Origin: an uncultured Collinsella sp. | GTDB lineage: Bacteria > Actinomycetota > Coriobacteriia > Coriobacteriales > Coriobacteriaceae | DNA length: 64,000 nt | Direction: 5' to 3' | Assembly (NCBI GenBank): GCA_902470925.1 | Contig: CABRIF010000001.1 | Coordinates: forward strand, 1-64,000 | Shown: piece after piece, positions 24,508-32,797 of the stretch | Numbering within the stretch: the stretch's first letter is position 1 | How the letters are laid out: each line of letters starts with the position of its first letter | Made by a program: the position numbers and the translations under genes | Notes under the pieces: model-generated | Told to the model about the DNA's origin: nothing | Databases searched by the model: none | Seen by the model: only the letters and a program-made list of their open reading frames with translations

Positions 24508-25557
24508 ATGCGCTACTCCAAGAAGGCCATTGCGAGCATGCCCAAGGCGTACGCCATCGGCACCTTCGACGGTGCGGACGCTCGCAGCTTTGTCGTGGGC
24601 GTGGAGAAGGACGGGCCCATCCGCCGCTTTGCGCTCGACGGCGCCCCGATGGAGACCGTGACCGAGGGACCCGGCGGTGTCATGACCATCGTCCAGGTGC
24701 CTGGCCGTGACGACGTGCTCCTGGCCACCAGCGAGTTCTTCTCGCCCAACTATGGGGCGGACACTGCCGGCATCGTGGCCTACGCGCGCTCCGAGGACGG
24801 CACTTGGAGTTCCAAGCGCCTCTGCGACCTGCCGTACGTGCACCGCTTTGGCCTGCTCACAGGTGCTGATGGACGGCTGTGGATCATCGCCTGCACCATC
24901 AAGGGCGCCTGCCGCGAGGTCAAGAACGACTGGCTGACCCCCGGTGCGGTCTGGGCGGCACCGTTCGACGACGCTCTCGACGAGCCCGGCGCGAAGCCCC
25001 TCGAACTCACGGAGCTCTCCGGTTGCCAGCTGCAGAACCACGGCTTCTGGTGTGCACCCGACCACGGCAGCGTCCTCATTTCCACTGCGGCCGGCGTCTT
25101 TCGCTACGTTCCGCCGGCGGCCGCGGGCGAGGCCTGGCAGGTGAGCTGCCTTATCGTGCAGCCAACAAGCGACATCTGCGTGGCGGACTTCGACGGCGAC
25201 GGTTGCGACGAGATTCTCACCCTCTCGGCCTTCCATGGGGACACCCTCAGCGTTTGGCACGAGACCGACGTGGCGGACACCTACGAATGCGTCTGGACGG
25301 ATCCCGAGAAGCATGAATTCCTGCATGCCGTCTGGAGCGGCAAACTCCTCGGCGAGTCGTGCGCCGTGGTGGGCAACCGCAAGGGTGGGCGCGAGCTGCT
25401 GCGCGTATTCTTTTCCGCCGGCACCTATCGCCTGGAGGTTATCGACCATGATCGCGGCCCGGCCAACTGCTTGGTCATCGAGGACGGTGGCGTCGCGCGC
25501 ATCATCGCGGCCAACCGTGAGACCGACGAGGTTGCTCTCTATGACGTGACTGCGTAG
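24508..25557 (+). CDS. FG-GAP/beta-propeller-like protein of unknown function in the ula operon
   Basis: A 349-residue cytosolic protein without signal peptide. It is rich in beta-strand blocks of about 45-50 residues that look like propeller blades. One calcium-loop-type motif, VADFDGDGCDEILTLS (about residues 229-244), matches the FG-GAP/VCBS consensus DxDGDGxxD. I know no gene of this kind in the E. coli ula operon. Its place, 12 bp after ulaB and 51 bp before ulaG, means it is co-transcribed with the pathway. A lactonase or sugar-acid-binding role would fit a propeller next to UlaG, but no catalytic residues can be assigned with confidence. Confidence 0.8.
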   Translation: MRYSKKAIASMPKAYAIGTFDGADARSFVVGVEKDGPIRRFALDGAPMETVTEGPGGVMTIVQVPGRDDVLLATSEFFSPNYGADTAGIVAYARSEDGTWSSKRLCDLPYVHRFGLLTGADGRLWIIACTIKGACREVKNDWLTPGAVWAAPFDDALDEPGAKPLELTELSGCQLQNHGFWCAPDHGSVLISTAAGVFRYVPPAAAGEAWQVSCLIVQPTSDICVADFDGDGCDEILTLSAFHGDTLSVWHETDVADTYECVWTDPEKHEFLHAVWSGKLLGESCAVVGNRKGGRELLRVFFSAGTYRLEVIDHDRGPANCLVIEDGGVARIIAANRETDEVALYDVTA

Positions 25558-25608
25558 GACGAACAGGGACGGCAACGTTTACACATTGAACAAGAAGGAG
25601 GACTTATC

Positions 25609-26727
25609 ATGTCCGCAATCGACGAGGTCACCCGTGAGAAATGGATCATGAACACCTTCCCCGAGTGGGGAACCTGGCTCAACGAGGATATGGAGGCGGC
25701 GCACCCCGCTCCTGGCACGGTTGAGATGTGGTGGCTTGGCTGCACCGGTATCTACATGAAGACGCCCTCTGACACCGTCATCACCATCGACCTGTGGACC
25801 GGCAATGGCAAGCGTGCGCATGGCGACGGTAAGATGAAGGTGGGGCATCAGATGGCCAATATGGCGGGCTGCCGTGCCATGCAGCCCAACCTGCGAAACA
25901 TTCCCTATGTGTTCGATCCCTTTGCGATTCAGCATGTGGACGCCGTGTTGGCTACCCACTACCATCAGGATCACATGTCTAAAGAGTTTGCGGCCCATGT
26001 CATCCAGTCCGGTATGACCACCAGCGACGAGGATGGCAACGAGATTCCCGTGCCGTTCATCGGTCCACGCAAGTCCGTTGACTTTTGGGTCAAGTGGGGC
26101 GTGCCCGAGGAGCGTTGTCGTGTGGTGAAGCCTGGCGACAAGATTAAGGTGGGCGATATCGAGATCGTCGCAGTGGACTCCTTCGACCGCACCTGCATCA
26201 CCACCACCGACTCCACCGGCCCCGACCGCGAGGATCTTTGGGGTACGTGCCCGATGGACATGGATGAGAAGGCCGTCAACTACTTGCTATGCACGCCCGG
26301 AGGCAACATCTACCACAGCGGCGACTCGCACTACTCCATCTACTTCGCCAAACACGGCAAGGACATCGCCCGTGAGTACGGCGGCGTGGACGTGGCCTTT
26401 GGCTCCTACGGTTGCAACCCGATGGGCATGCAGGACAAGATGGAGGCCTCCGACATCCTGCGTATGGCCGAGGCGCTGCAGACCAAGGTCGTCATTCCCA
26501 TCCACTGGGACGTCTGGACCAACTTCGAGGCCGACCTGGGCGAGATCGAGGCCCTTTACCAGATGCGTCGCGAGCGTCTGGGTTACGAGTTCAAGCCTTA
26601 CTACTGGAAGGTGGGCGGGCACTACACCTACCCGACGGACGCCGATAAGAAGTATTACGTCTACAGGCGCGGCTTCGAGGACTGCTTCGAAGAGGAGCCT
26701 AACGTGCCGTTCAGGAGCGTGCTGTAG
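25609..26727 (+). CDS. ulaG: L-ascorbate-6-phosphate lactonase UlaG
   Basis: A 372-residue metallo-beta-lactamase-fold hydrolase closely matching UlaG. The metal motif is His117-x-His119-x-Asp121-His122 (ATHYHQDHMS), with further ligands in YHSGDSHYS and VIPIHWDVW. Other family signatures are EMWWLGCTGIYMKTP and PNLRNIPYVFDPFAI. It opens the lactone ring of L-ascorbate-6-phosphate to 3-keto-L-gulonate-6-phosphate. AAGGAGG eight bases before the ATG is a strong ribosome binding site. UlaG-like lactonases also act on cyclic nucleotides in vitro, but the operon context fixes the role here as sugar-acid catabolism. Confidence 0.93.
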   Translation: MSAIDEVTREKWIMNTFPEWGTWLNEDMEAAHPAPGTVEMWWLGCTGIYMKTPSDTVITIDLWTGNGKRAHGDGKMKVGHQMANMAGCRAMQPNLRNIPYVFDPFAIQHVDAVLATHYHQDHMSKEFAAHVIQSGMTTSDEDGNEIPVPFIGPRKSVDFWVKWGVPEERCRVVKPGDKIKVGDIEIVAVDSFDRTCITTTDSTGPDREDLWGTCPMDMDEKAVNYLLCTPGGNIYHSGDSHYSIYFAKHGKDIAREYGGVDVAFGSYGCNPMGMQDKMEASDILRMAEALQTKVVIPIHWDVWTNFEADLGEIEALYQMRRERLGYEFKPYYWKVGGHYTYPTDADKKYYVYRRGFEDCFEEEPNVPFRSVL

Positions 26728-26965
26728 CGCCCGGGAAATGTGGATGCCCTGGGTCTTGCGCGTCCCGGAGATTCGGGGCATCTCGCTTTCGCGCGTATCG
26801 TGGTCATTTCCGTGCGCGTGTACTGACGCGTTGCGCTCTCGACCTTATTTGTATCCGGATAGCCAAGGAGCATGCGCTTCCGGCCAGTTTGACAGCTGGT
26901 GTTGGGGCGGTGTGCCGTGTCGTGCGCACGCGGGAAAGCTATCCATTATTGAGATTGGAACCGTC

Positions 26966-27832
26966 ATGCCTACCTCTCCAAAACCCTACCTGCTCGGTAT
27001 GTACGAGAAAGCCGTGCCCGTCGAGCTCTCCTGGGTCGAGCGTTTAGAAGCTGCGCGAATGTGTGGTTTCGATTATGTTGAAATCAGCATCGACGAGTCC
27101 GACGCTCGCCTTGCTCGTCTCGTCTGGAGCGCTCAGGAGCGCCGAGATCTGGTGCGTGCTCAGGAGCAAACCGGGGTGCCCGTTCGCTCGATGTGTCTGT
27201 CGGGCCACCGCAAATATCCCTTCGGTGCCACCGACCCCGCAGCTCGCGCGCGGTCGCTCGAAATCATGCGGCAGGCGCTCGATCTCGCCTGTGATTTGGG
27301 GGTTCGCACCGTCCAGCTTGCTGGATATGACGTGTATTACGAGGAAAGCACCAACCGGACGCGTGCATGGTTTGTTGAGAACCTTGCCCGTGCCGTTGAG
27401 ATGGCTGCACGCGCTGGCGTGGTGCTTGGGTTCGAGACCATGGAGACCCCCTTCATGGACACAGTTGAGAAGGCCATGACATACGTAACGCAGATTGGCT
27501 CGCCGTATCTGGGTGTGTATCCAGACATTGGCAACCTCACCAATGCATCGTTCGTCTACGGATCGAGTGTTGCGGGTGATGTTGCAGCGGGCCGCGGTCA
27601 TATTATCGCCGCCCACTGCAAGGAGACGGTTGCTGGCGCATATCGCGAGATCCCGTTCGGTACGGGCACGACTGACTACGAGGGGGCGTTGGATGGGCTG
27701 GTGGGCCAGGGCGTGCGCCGCTTTGTCGCCGAGATGTGGGACACGGGTTCTTCGAGTTGGCGTGATGAGGTTGCTGTGGCATCTGCGTTTGTGCGAGGCA
27801 AGATCGAGGCCGCATTCGAGCGAGTAGGTTGA
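26966..27832 (+). CDS. ulaE: L-xylulose-5-phosphate 3-epimerase (UlaE type)
   Basis: A 288-residue TIM-barrel sugar-phosphate isomerase/epimerase (AP endonuclease 2 superfamily), the length of E. coli UlaE (284). Signatures include MYEKAVPVELSWVERLEAAR, FDYVEISIDESD, MCLSGHRKYPFG, TVQLAGYDVYYEE, GFETMETPFMDT and YPDIGNLTNA, carrying the Glu, Asp and His metal ligands. It converts L-xylulose-5-phosphate to L-ribulose-5-phosphate. The frame is open far upstream (from 26264) but overlaps ulaG there; homology begins at the ATG at 26966, whose ribosome binding site is weak (TTGGAA). It is 238 bp after ulaG. Confidence 0.9.
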   Translation: MPTSPKPYLLGMYEKAVPVELSWVERLEAARMCGFDYVEISIDESDARLARLVWSAQERRDLVRAQEQTGVPVRSMCLSGHRKYPFGATDPAARARSLEIMRQALDLACDLGVRTVQLAGYDVYYEESTNRTRAWFVENLARAVEMAARAGVVLGFETMETPFMDTVEKAMTYVTQIGSPYLGVYPDIGNLTNASFVYGSSVAGDVAAGRGHIIAAHCKETVAGAYREIPFGTGTTDYEGALDGLVGQGVRRFVAEMWDTGSSSWRDEVAVASAFVRGKIEAAFERVG

Positions 27833-28019
27833 CAGCCGTGAGGCGCGACGCAGGGTAGGGTGCCTCATCCGTGGCGGGTTGGCGGTGTGCAAAGTCCGTG
27901 TGGGCTGCGCAGCGTGTCGTGCCGGTGGGAGTGATCGCCGTGATTGGTGCCGGATTGGGGCGGAGCGATTCTGCGTAAGCGGTGCCCGTGTTGGGTGCCA
28001 TGAGAGAAAGGAGCGAGCT

Positions 28020-28730
28020 ATGATGCTCAAAGAGCTGCGTGAGCGCGTGTACGAAGCCAACATGGATTTGCCGCGTCACGGTCTCGTTGTCTTCACATGG
28101 GGCAACGCATCGGAATTTGATCCGATACATGGCCTGTTCGTCATCAAGCCGTCTGGGGTTGACTATGACGAGTTGTCACCCGAGTCCATGGTGGTGTGCG
28201 ACCTTGAGGGCAATGTGGTGGAAGGAGAGCTCAACCCGTCGTCGGATACCGCCACGCACGCCGCCATCTATCGAGTCTGGGGTGAGAAAGTGCGCGGCGT
28301 GGTGCACACGCATTCCCCGTGGGCTGTTGCTTGGGCGCAGGCCGGTCGCGATGTCCCCGCATACGGCACCACGCATGCTGACTACTTTTATGGGCCGGTG
28401 CCCTGTATGAGGGGGCTCACCGAAGCTGAGATCGAGGATGCCTATGAGGCCAATACCGGCAAGGTCATCGTGGAAGGTTTGTCTGAACGAGATCTCGATC
28501 CGATTTCCGTTCCAGGTGCTCTTGTGCGCAGCCATGGGCCCTTCACTTGGGGAAAGGACGCATCTGCGGCGGTGTATCACGCGGTTGTGCTCGAGGAAGT
28601 GGCCAAAATGGCCGCCCGCACCGAGCAGCTCGCCGTTGATGCAAGCCCCGCTCCGCAGTACTTGCTCGACAGGCATTACCTGCGCAAGCACGGCCCGGGT
28701 GCCTATTACGGGCAGGAAGGTGCACACTAG
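28020..28730 (+). CDS. ulaF: L-ribulose-5-phosphate 4-epimerase (AraD/UlaF type)
   Basis: A 236-residue class II aldolase/adducin-family epimerase. Zinc ligands appear in VHTHSPWAVAWAQ (His-x-His) and in the later GTTHADYF. FTWGNASE, IKPSGVDYDEL and RSHGPFTWGKD are classical AraD/UlaF motifs. It yields D-xylulose-5-phosphate for the pentose phosphate pathway. I start at the first of two ATGs (28020), seven to eight bases after AAAGGAG; 28023 is equally possible. AraD of an arabinose operon is the alternative, excluded by the ula neighbours. It ends the operon. Confidence 0.93.
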   Translation: MMLKELRERVYEANMDLPRHGLVVFTWGNASEFDPIHGLFVIKPSGVDYDELSPESMVVCDLEGNVVEGELNPSSDTATHAAIYRVWGEKVRGVVHTHSPWAVAWAQAGRDVPAYGTTHADYFYGPVPCMRGLTEAEIEDAYEANTGKVIVEGLSERDLDPISVPGALVRSHGPFTWGKDASAAVYHAVVLEEVAKMAARTEQLAVDASPAPQYLLDRHYLRKHGPGAYYGQEGAH

Positions 28731-28947
28731 TTGTTGTGCGCCAGTGCCGTGGAGCTGGGCGATAATTCCTGTAGACGGTTTGCTGTGGACATCTGTGGAG
28801 TGCACGGGAAGTGTGTGATTGCCATGTGCTGCGCCCATCTGTTATCTGTCAATTATGAAGACCTTGCGATGGCGTGCGTATCGGTCCTTGCATTCCCGGT
28901 CCATGGTGCGTAATATACTCTCTTGCGCACGAGATGCGCCCAGACAT

Positions 28948-29024
28948 TGCGGGGTGGAGCAGTCTGGTAGCTCGCCGGGCTCATAACCCGGAGGTCGTAG
29001 GTTCAAATCCTGCCCCCGCGACCA
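28948..29024 (+). tRNA. tRNA-fMet (initiator, anticodon CAT)
   Basis: A 77-nt cloverleaf with encoded CCA. The anticodon stem has three G-C pairs next to the loop (CGGG-CTCATAA-CCCG), and the D stem has A11-T24 (GAGC/GCTC); both are initiator hallmarks. The sequence is very close to E. coli tRNA-fMet. Position 1 is T opposite G72, a weak pair in place of the usual C1-A72 mismatch. A terminator follows at 29031. Accessory genes begin right after, as is common at tRNA integration sites. Confidence 0.93.
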
Positions 29025-29030
29025 AAAATC

Positions 29031-29066
29031 AAGCCCTGGCCTGCGAAAACAGGTCGGGGCTTTTCT
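29031..29066 (+). terminator. Terminator of the tRNA-fMet gene
   Basis: AAGCCCTGGCCTG (29031-29043) pairs over 13 positions, with G-T pairs, with CAGGTCGGGGCTT (29050-29062) around a 6-base loop, followed by a T-rich stretch (TTTTCTC). Confidence 0.8.
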
Positions 29067-29135
29067 CTTGCATGCTGTCGAAAATCGGCGACGGTAACAG
29101 TATCGGTAACGGTATCGCGGGAAAACGGCCGGGTC

Positions 29136-29450
29136 TCATGTCTTCTCCGCGTGCCTGCGCAACGCGGCCCTCGTCGCCCTCGCCACGTCGAGAATCACCG
29201 ACAGCTCATAGGGCGAACTCGACTCCAGAAGCTCGGCCACCTCGTCGGATATGGCCTCCCTGCCCGCCTTCGACGCCTCGTGCAGCAGCGCGTCAGCGCT
29301 CACGGAGAGGGCGTCGGCTATGGCGGCCAGGACGGGCAGGCTCAGCTTCGTGTTGCCCGTCTCGATGTGGCTCATGTGGGTGACGGATATGCCAACCATC
29401 TCCGCGAGGCGCTCCTGGGAGAGGCCACAAGCCTTCCTGTACCTGCGCAC
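29136..29450 (-). CDS. XRE-family helix-turn-helix regulator
   Basis: A 104-residue protein with an N-terminal Cro/C1-type HTH: RKACGLSQERLAEMVGISVTHMSHIETGNTKLSLPVL, followed by a short helical C-terminus. Homologous residues continue upstream of the annotated GTG (YYGIGQRV), but no ATG, GTG or TTG exists there before the stop, so the first helix may have lost its natural start. Such regulators often accompany small mobile or toxin-antitoxin loci. Being in the accessory block after tRNA-fMet fits this. Regulatory target unknown. Confidence 0.75.
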   Translation of the reverse strand: MRRYRKACGLSQERLAEMVGISVTHMSHIETGNTKLSLPVLAAIADALSVSADALLHEASKAGREAISDEVAELLESSSPYELSVILDVARATRAALRRHAEKT

Positions 29451-29492
29451 ACGCTGCCCTATGCCGTAGTAGATAGCCGGAGCATCACAGCG

Positions 29493-29927
29493 TTATAGCA
29501 GGCGAAATGCTAAGTTCCCGATTGCTTGTCGCTGGGATTCGCGGGGATATCCTTTGAACTCAGTGTAGTAGCCCAGGGCGTTGTCCTCACGGGGCTTCAA
29601 ACCGCCTCGTTCGACGGACCGCAGGCCGTCAACATTGCGTACGAGGGCGCTATCCGCCCATATCCATTCATGGGAGAGCGGATCTGCCGGGTCATGTTTA
29701 ACGTTCGGGATATATTTCTTTCCGCATTCGATTTGATAGAACATCAGATCGAGAGGGCTCTTCATGGTGCCGACAGTTTCCGCGAGCGAAAGAAGCTCCT
29801 TCAGCCCGTCAGGGGTGCAATCGAAGGCAGGAAACCAGTCACGGAGTAAGGTGTAGAGGGCGTAGAGCAGCGTTATTTCCGCGAGCGAAAAGTCATTTGG
29901 TATTCGTGTCCCTTTTCTAAATATCAT
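29493..29927 (-). CDS. Hypothetical protein, possibly the 3' part of a frameshifted gene
   Basis: A 144-residue protein I do not recognise. It is soluble and mixed alpha/beta, with aromatic-rich stretches (LAEITLLYALYTLLRDWFPAF; DPADPLSHEWIWAD). No ribosome binding site is obvious before the ATG at 29925-29927, which overlaps the end of a 36-codon ORF in another frame (29917-30027). Both could be one gene broken by a single-base indel. It lies between the XRE gene and IS remnants, so decay is plausible. Confidence 0.5.
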   Translation of the reverse strand: MIFRKGTRIPNDFSLAEITLLYALYTLLRDWFPAFDCTPDGLKELLSLAETVGTMKSPLDLMFYQIECGKKYIPNVKHDPADPLSHEWIWADSALVRNVDGLRSVERGGLKPREDNALGYYTEFKGYPRESQRQAIGNLAFRLL

Positions 29928-30027
29928 CGCACGAGCATGGCCATTCCACGGCGTCGTCTTGCCCGATAACCGTCTTGTTTACCTCGGCAATGATCTCGCT
30001 GAGGTTCCTGTCATTTCCGCCGTGCAT
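29917..30027 (-). CDS. Small 36-codon ORF overlapping the next gene
   Basis: The ATG at 30025-30027 follows GAGGAATGACAC, a moderate ribosome binding site. The product starts MHGGNDRNLSEIIAEV and ends CSCDDI. Its stop overlaps the start of the 144-codon gene by 11 bases. Either it is a coupled leader peptide or, more likely, the true N-terminus of that gene separated by a frameshift. Too short for family assignment. Confidence 0.35.
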   Translation of the reverse strand: MHGGNDRNLSEIIAEVNKTVIGQDDAVEWPCSCDDI

Positions 30028-30187
30028 GTGTCATTCCTCGCTTTTTGCTAGGTGTTGGGTGCCAAGACGTTGTTTGCATCGTGGTGATGAGAAGTAGGGA
30101 GGGTTCTCGCATGCTGTGAGCTGTCTACGCTTACGGAAGAGGAGCACTCCCATGGATCAACATCCTAACGCAAGGCCCGTTCCGAGA

Positions 30188-30310
30188 GGACGGACGCCCC
30201 CGGCCTTCATCGAGCGCTATAATCGGAAGCGTCCACACATCGCCTGCGGGGGCCTGCCGCCCATGTTGCGCGGCGTCGGTGTAAACAATCTATTGGCACA
30301 TAACATCTAG
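30188..30310 (+). pseudogene. Remnant of an IS3/IS481-type transposase C-terminus
   Basis: The short frame contains AFIERYNRKRPHIACGGLPPML, matching the conserved end of the rve integrase domain of IS3/IS481 transposases (YN-x-RPH-x-x-GG-x-xP). Only about 40 codons remain; the DDE core is missing. It is evidence of a past insertion in this accessory block. Confidence 0.6.
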
Positions 30311-30323
30311 GAGGGTGGCGCTC

Positions 30324-30938
30324 GTGGCGCTTGAGAACAAACTCGGCATAGAGAGCGAAATCGAACTCGCCCGCGAGGAAGAGCGGCTTACAAAAAGGCG
30401 CGCCCTTGAGTTGTTCGAGGACGGCCTGCTCGGCACCTTTGAGGTGGGCACGTTTGCGGGCCTCTCCCAAATCCACCGTTACCTCTTTCAAGATGTTTAC
30501 GATTTCGCGGGGGAGCGCCGCACCGTCAACATCGCCAAGGGCAACTTCCGGTTCGCGCCGGTGATGTACCTCTCTGCCGCCCTTGATGCAATTGACGGGA
30601 TGCCGCGGGGTGCGTTTGACCAGATAATCGAGAAGTACGTGGAGATGAACGTCGCCCATCCCTTCCGTGAGGGCAACGGTCGGAGCACCCGTATCTGGCT
30701 GGACGCGATTCTCAAGAAGGAGCTCGGCATGGTGGTCGATTGGAGCCTCGTGGACAGGGAGGACTACCTCCTCGCCATGGAGCGCAGCCCGGTACGGGAT
30801 ATCGAAATCAAGGCCCTCCTGAAAGCGGCGCTCACCGATGCCATCTACGACCGGCAGGTCTACATGAAGGGCATCGACGCGAGCTACCGCTACGAGGGCT
30901 ACTCCACCTACACGATGGGGGAGCTTGGCGGTGAGTGA
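30324..30938 (+). CDS. Fic-domain AMPylase toxin
   Basis: A 204-residue Fic protein. The catalytic motif is complete: His112-Pro-Phe-Arg-Glu-Gly-Asn-Gly-Arg120-Ser-Thr-Arg123 (HPFREGNGRSTR). NIAKGNFRFAP before it is the substrate-binding flap region and LSQIHRYLFQDVYDFAGERR the preceding core helix. I start at the GTG at 30324, nine bases after AGGAGG; the GTG at 30315 overlaps that signal. No inhibitory (S/T)xxxE(G/N) helix is seen within the protein; it is supplied by the overlapping downstream gene. Fic toxins transfer AMP, or other groups, to target proteins such as gyrase and topoisomerase IV. The target here is unknown. Confidence 0.9.
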   Translation: MALENKLGIESEIELAREEERLTKRRALELFEDGLLGTFEVGTFAGLSQIHRYLFQDVYDFAGERRTVNIAKGNFRFAPVMYLSAALDAIDGMPRGAFDQIIEKYVEMNVAHPFREGNGRSTRIWLDAILKKELGMVVDWSLVDREDYLLAMERSPVRDIEIKALLKAALTDAIYDRQVYMKGIDASYRYEGYSTYTMGELGGE

Positions 30939-31158
30939 ACCGGAGGAGAGCGGGGCGGAGCGGCGCATTTTCGGCCGCGCCCGCGTGATGGGGGCAATCC
31001 ACTCCGGCGAGATGGAGGGTACCTACGTCTCCGCAGAGTTCCACGAGGACGCGGACGAGTACGTGCACGGCGACATCTCCATCGAGGAGCTGATGAGGCG
31101 CACCAAGCGCCGCTGGGACTCCAGGCGGAAGCGTCCGGGTGGTGATGACTGCGAGTGA
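30931..31158 (+). CDS. VbhA-like Fic antitoxin
   Basis: A 75-residue acidic protein with the class I Fic-inhibitory motif (S/T)xxxE(G/N) at Ser25-Gly-Glu-Met-Glu29-Gly30, followed by TYVSAEFHEDADEYVHGDISIEELMRR, typical of VbhA family antitoxins. The Glu of the motif would block ATP binding in the Fic active site. The GTG at 30931 has GGGGGAG seven bases upstream. It overlaps the toxin gene by 8 bp. In VbhA/VbhT the antitoxin comes first; the order is reversed here. Confidence 0.8.
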   Translation: MSEPEESGAERRIFGRARVMGAIHSGEMEGTYVSAEFHEDADEYVHGDISIEELMRRTKRRWDSRRKRPGGDDCE

Positions 31159-31409
31159 TGCCGTGGGTGCCAAATGGGTACCAGCGATAGTCCAACCGGT
31201 GAGACCTGGCGACACAGGGAGTCACAAGATGCAACGAGAATCAACCGCTGGCACGATTTCTATCATCGAGTGGGAGTGATTTGTCCCTCAAAACGGTTTG
31301 CAACGGTCTGGACCAGAAAGCAATACAATCGCAGTTCAAAAAGGGCTTCTTCGAAGTGTCGGCATAAAGTTGTTGTTGGTCGGGGAGGTCACATGAGCCC
31401 GCTGTCGGC

Positions 31410-31835
31410 GTGCCAGCGGCCGGCGAACCTGACGCCGGCGCCCGACCATGGTGCAAAGTCGCCTCGCTGGAGTGCTCGCACGCCGTTGTCCATATCAACG
31501 ATTCGATTGAAGATCTGCTCGGGACTCCCCTTTTGCAGGGCGGCGCTCACGAGGATGCGGATCGCACCGCCGTGCTCTCCTTGGTTGCGTGCCTCGCAGA
31601 CATATCGCTGAACGGGACGTTTATGGAACGTCTGAAAGCAGGTGCCGACGATTTGTCCGATACCGAGGAAGGGCCGGAGCCCGGCACAGACTCAGGGGGA
31701 TTCGGTGACGGCGCACCTCCTGAGCGGTGGCCTGATCAAATCGAAGTTGAGGGACAGCGCTTTTACCCGGATATCGAGGCGCAGGAGCTCGGCTCCGCTG
31801 TGTATATTGCAGAGCTGATCGCCGGGGCGAGGTGA
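31410..31835 (+). CDS. Hypothetical protein, uncertain
   Basis: A possible 141-residue acidic protein (GTG start at 31410). The C-terminal two thirds look protein-like (AVLSLVACLADISLNGTFMERL, then DQIEVEGQRFYPDIEAQEL), but no family is recognised and no good ribosome binding site exists before the GTG. It may be the remains of a longer gene. The minus strand and other frames here are less convincing. 31159-31409 and 31836-32054 hold no supported gene. Confidence 0.35.
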   Translation: MPAAGEPDAGARPWCKVASLECSHAVVHINDSIEDLLGTPLLQGGAHEDADRTAVLSLVACLADISLNGTFMERLKAGADDLSDTEEGPEPGTDSGGFGDGAPPERWPDQIEVEGQRFYPDIEAQELGSAVYIAELIAGAR

Positions 31836-32054
31836 GGCGGGCGTGCGAGCCCTCCCGATGAATCGCAGCCGGAGCTCCTTGTAGCTCTCGGTGGTCGAGA
31901 AGGAGATGGCATTCATCTCGGTGAGCCAGGTCAAGGCGGCTGGGCGTGCCGAGCATCGCGCGCTTAACCGTCGCCTCGGGGCATAGCTGGATGCGCCCAT
32001 GGGTAGGCCTGCGCGGGTACAATTGGGCAAGGCGACACGGCAGGGAGGCGCGCT

Positions 32055-32315
32055 ATGTTCTACAATTGCGCCGAGCTTGAAGATGGGACGCAGGTGGCGT
32101 TTTCTAGCGTTCTCGACGGCGGCGAGGTGGAGGTTTCCGTCGAGCGCCCCGTTGAGCCGGGCTTCGACGCTGCCATGTGCGCGCTTCCGTCGTTCAAGCA
32201 GTCGATAATCGAGGGTTTCAACAAGGATGAGATGTCCTACCTTGACTCTTTTGTTCGCAATAACGCGCAGCTCATTTTGAGGCTGGCGCGGGAGGCGTCG
32301 AGGGCGTATGCCTAG
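32055..32315 (+). CDS. Small conserved-type hypothetical protein
   Basis: An 86-residue acidic protein (MFYNCAELEDGTQVAFSS start; GFDAAMCALPSFK and ILRLAREASRAYA toward the end). GGGAGG lies ten bases before the ATG. The pattern of a beta-rich N-terminus and a helical C-terminus resembles small uncharacterised proteins I associate with Coriobacteriia, without known function. It stands alone between unsupported sequence and a palindromic repeat. Confidence 0.65.
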   Translation: MFYNCAELEDGTQVAFSSVLDGGEVEVSVERPVEPGFDAAMCALPSFKQSIIEGFNKDEMSYLDSFVRNNAQLILRLAREASRAYA

Positions 32316-32327
32316 GCTTTTGTTCCC

Positions 32328-32388
32328 GGGTTCGCCCCTCGTCCATTCAGGGCTGTTTTTCGGCCGCGGATGGACGCACGGCGAACCC
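32328..32388. repeat. Palindromic repeat element, copy 1
   Basis: GGGTTCGCC (32328-32336) and GGCGAACCC (32380-32388) are perfect inverted arms enclosing inner CCAT/ATGG arms and a TTTTT loop. The layout is shared with 38167-38229. Related GATGGACG-GGCGAACC units continue to 32420. The rest of the 482-bp gap 32316-32797 holds the PTS promoter region and no gene. Confidence 0.65.
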
Positions 32389-32723
32389 GGAATCTGCCGA
32401 TGGACGTGTGGCGAACCCTGAACGCGTTGTAGCCTCGGGGCCCCGAGCTCCGGACTTCCCAGCAGCTGTGCGGACTGCGCGGTGTCCGCGCCCTCACCTC
32501 GCGCCCCGCAGGAAGGGCAGCGCGTCATCCCCACCCGCTAAGAAAATAGTTTCACCATGACACAATTCTGCATCAGCATGCGAAGCGGCGGCTCGACCTG
32601 CCGGCGCACACCCCCGCCCAATTCCGGCGCCTTCCGGCGCTTATCCGCCAACAACCTGCTCGATCCCGCCTTTGTGTACCGTTTACCGACTTTTTTCGAC
32701 CGCTCACGGATGGACTCCTTCCG

Positions 32724-32750
32724 TTAATAGTTAACAACAGCAATTATAAC
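32724..32750 (+). promoter_or_regulatory. Possible promoter region of PTS operon 2
   Basis: TATAAC (32745-32750) is a good -10. TTAATA (32724-32729) upstream has only 15 bp spacing. GTTAA-TA-GTTAAC direct repeats in between could be an operator. The EIIA start is 48 bp after the -10. Confidence 0.35.
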
Positions 32751-32797
32751 GACAACGAAATCACGTACGCGACAATAGCCGCGGGGAGGGAGAAGAC

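Noticed and set aside
29917..30027. RiPP precursor peptide (ends with two Cys)
   Set aside because: No modification enzyme or transporter is near, and overlap with the next gene better fits a frameshift.
29025..32797. Attachment-site duplication of the tRNA-fMet 3' end
   Set aside because: I found no second copy of the tRNA end downstream and no integrase gene, so an integrated element with intact ends is not supported.
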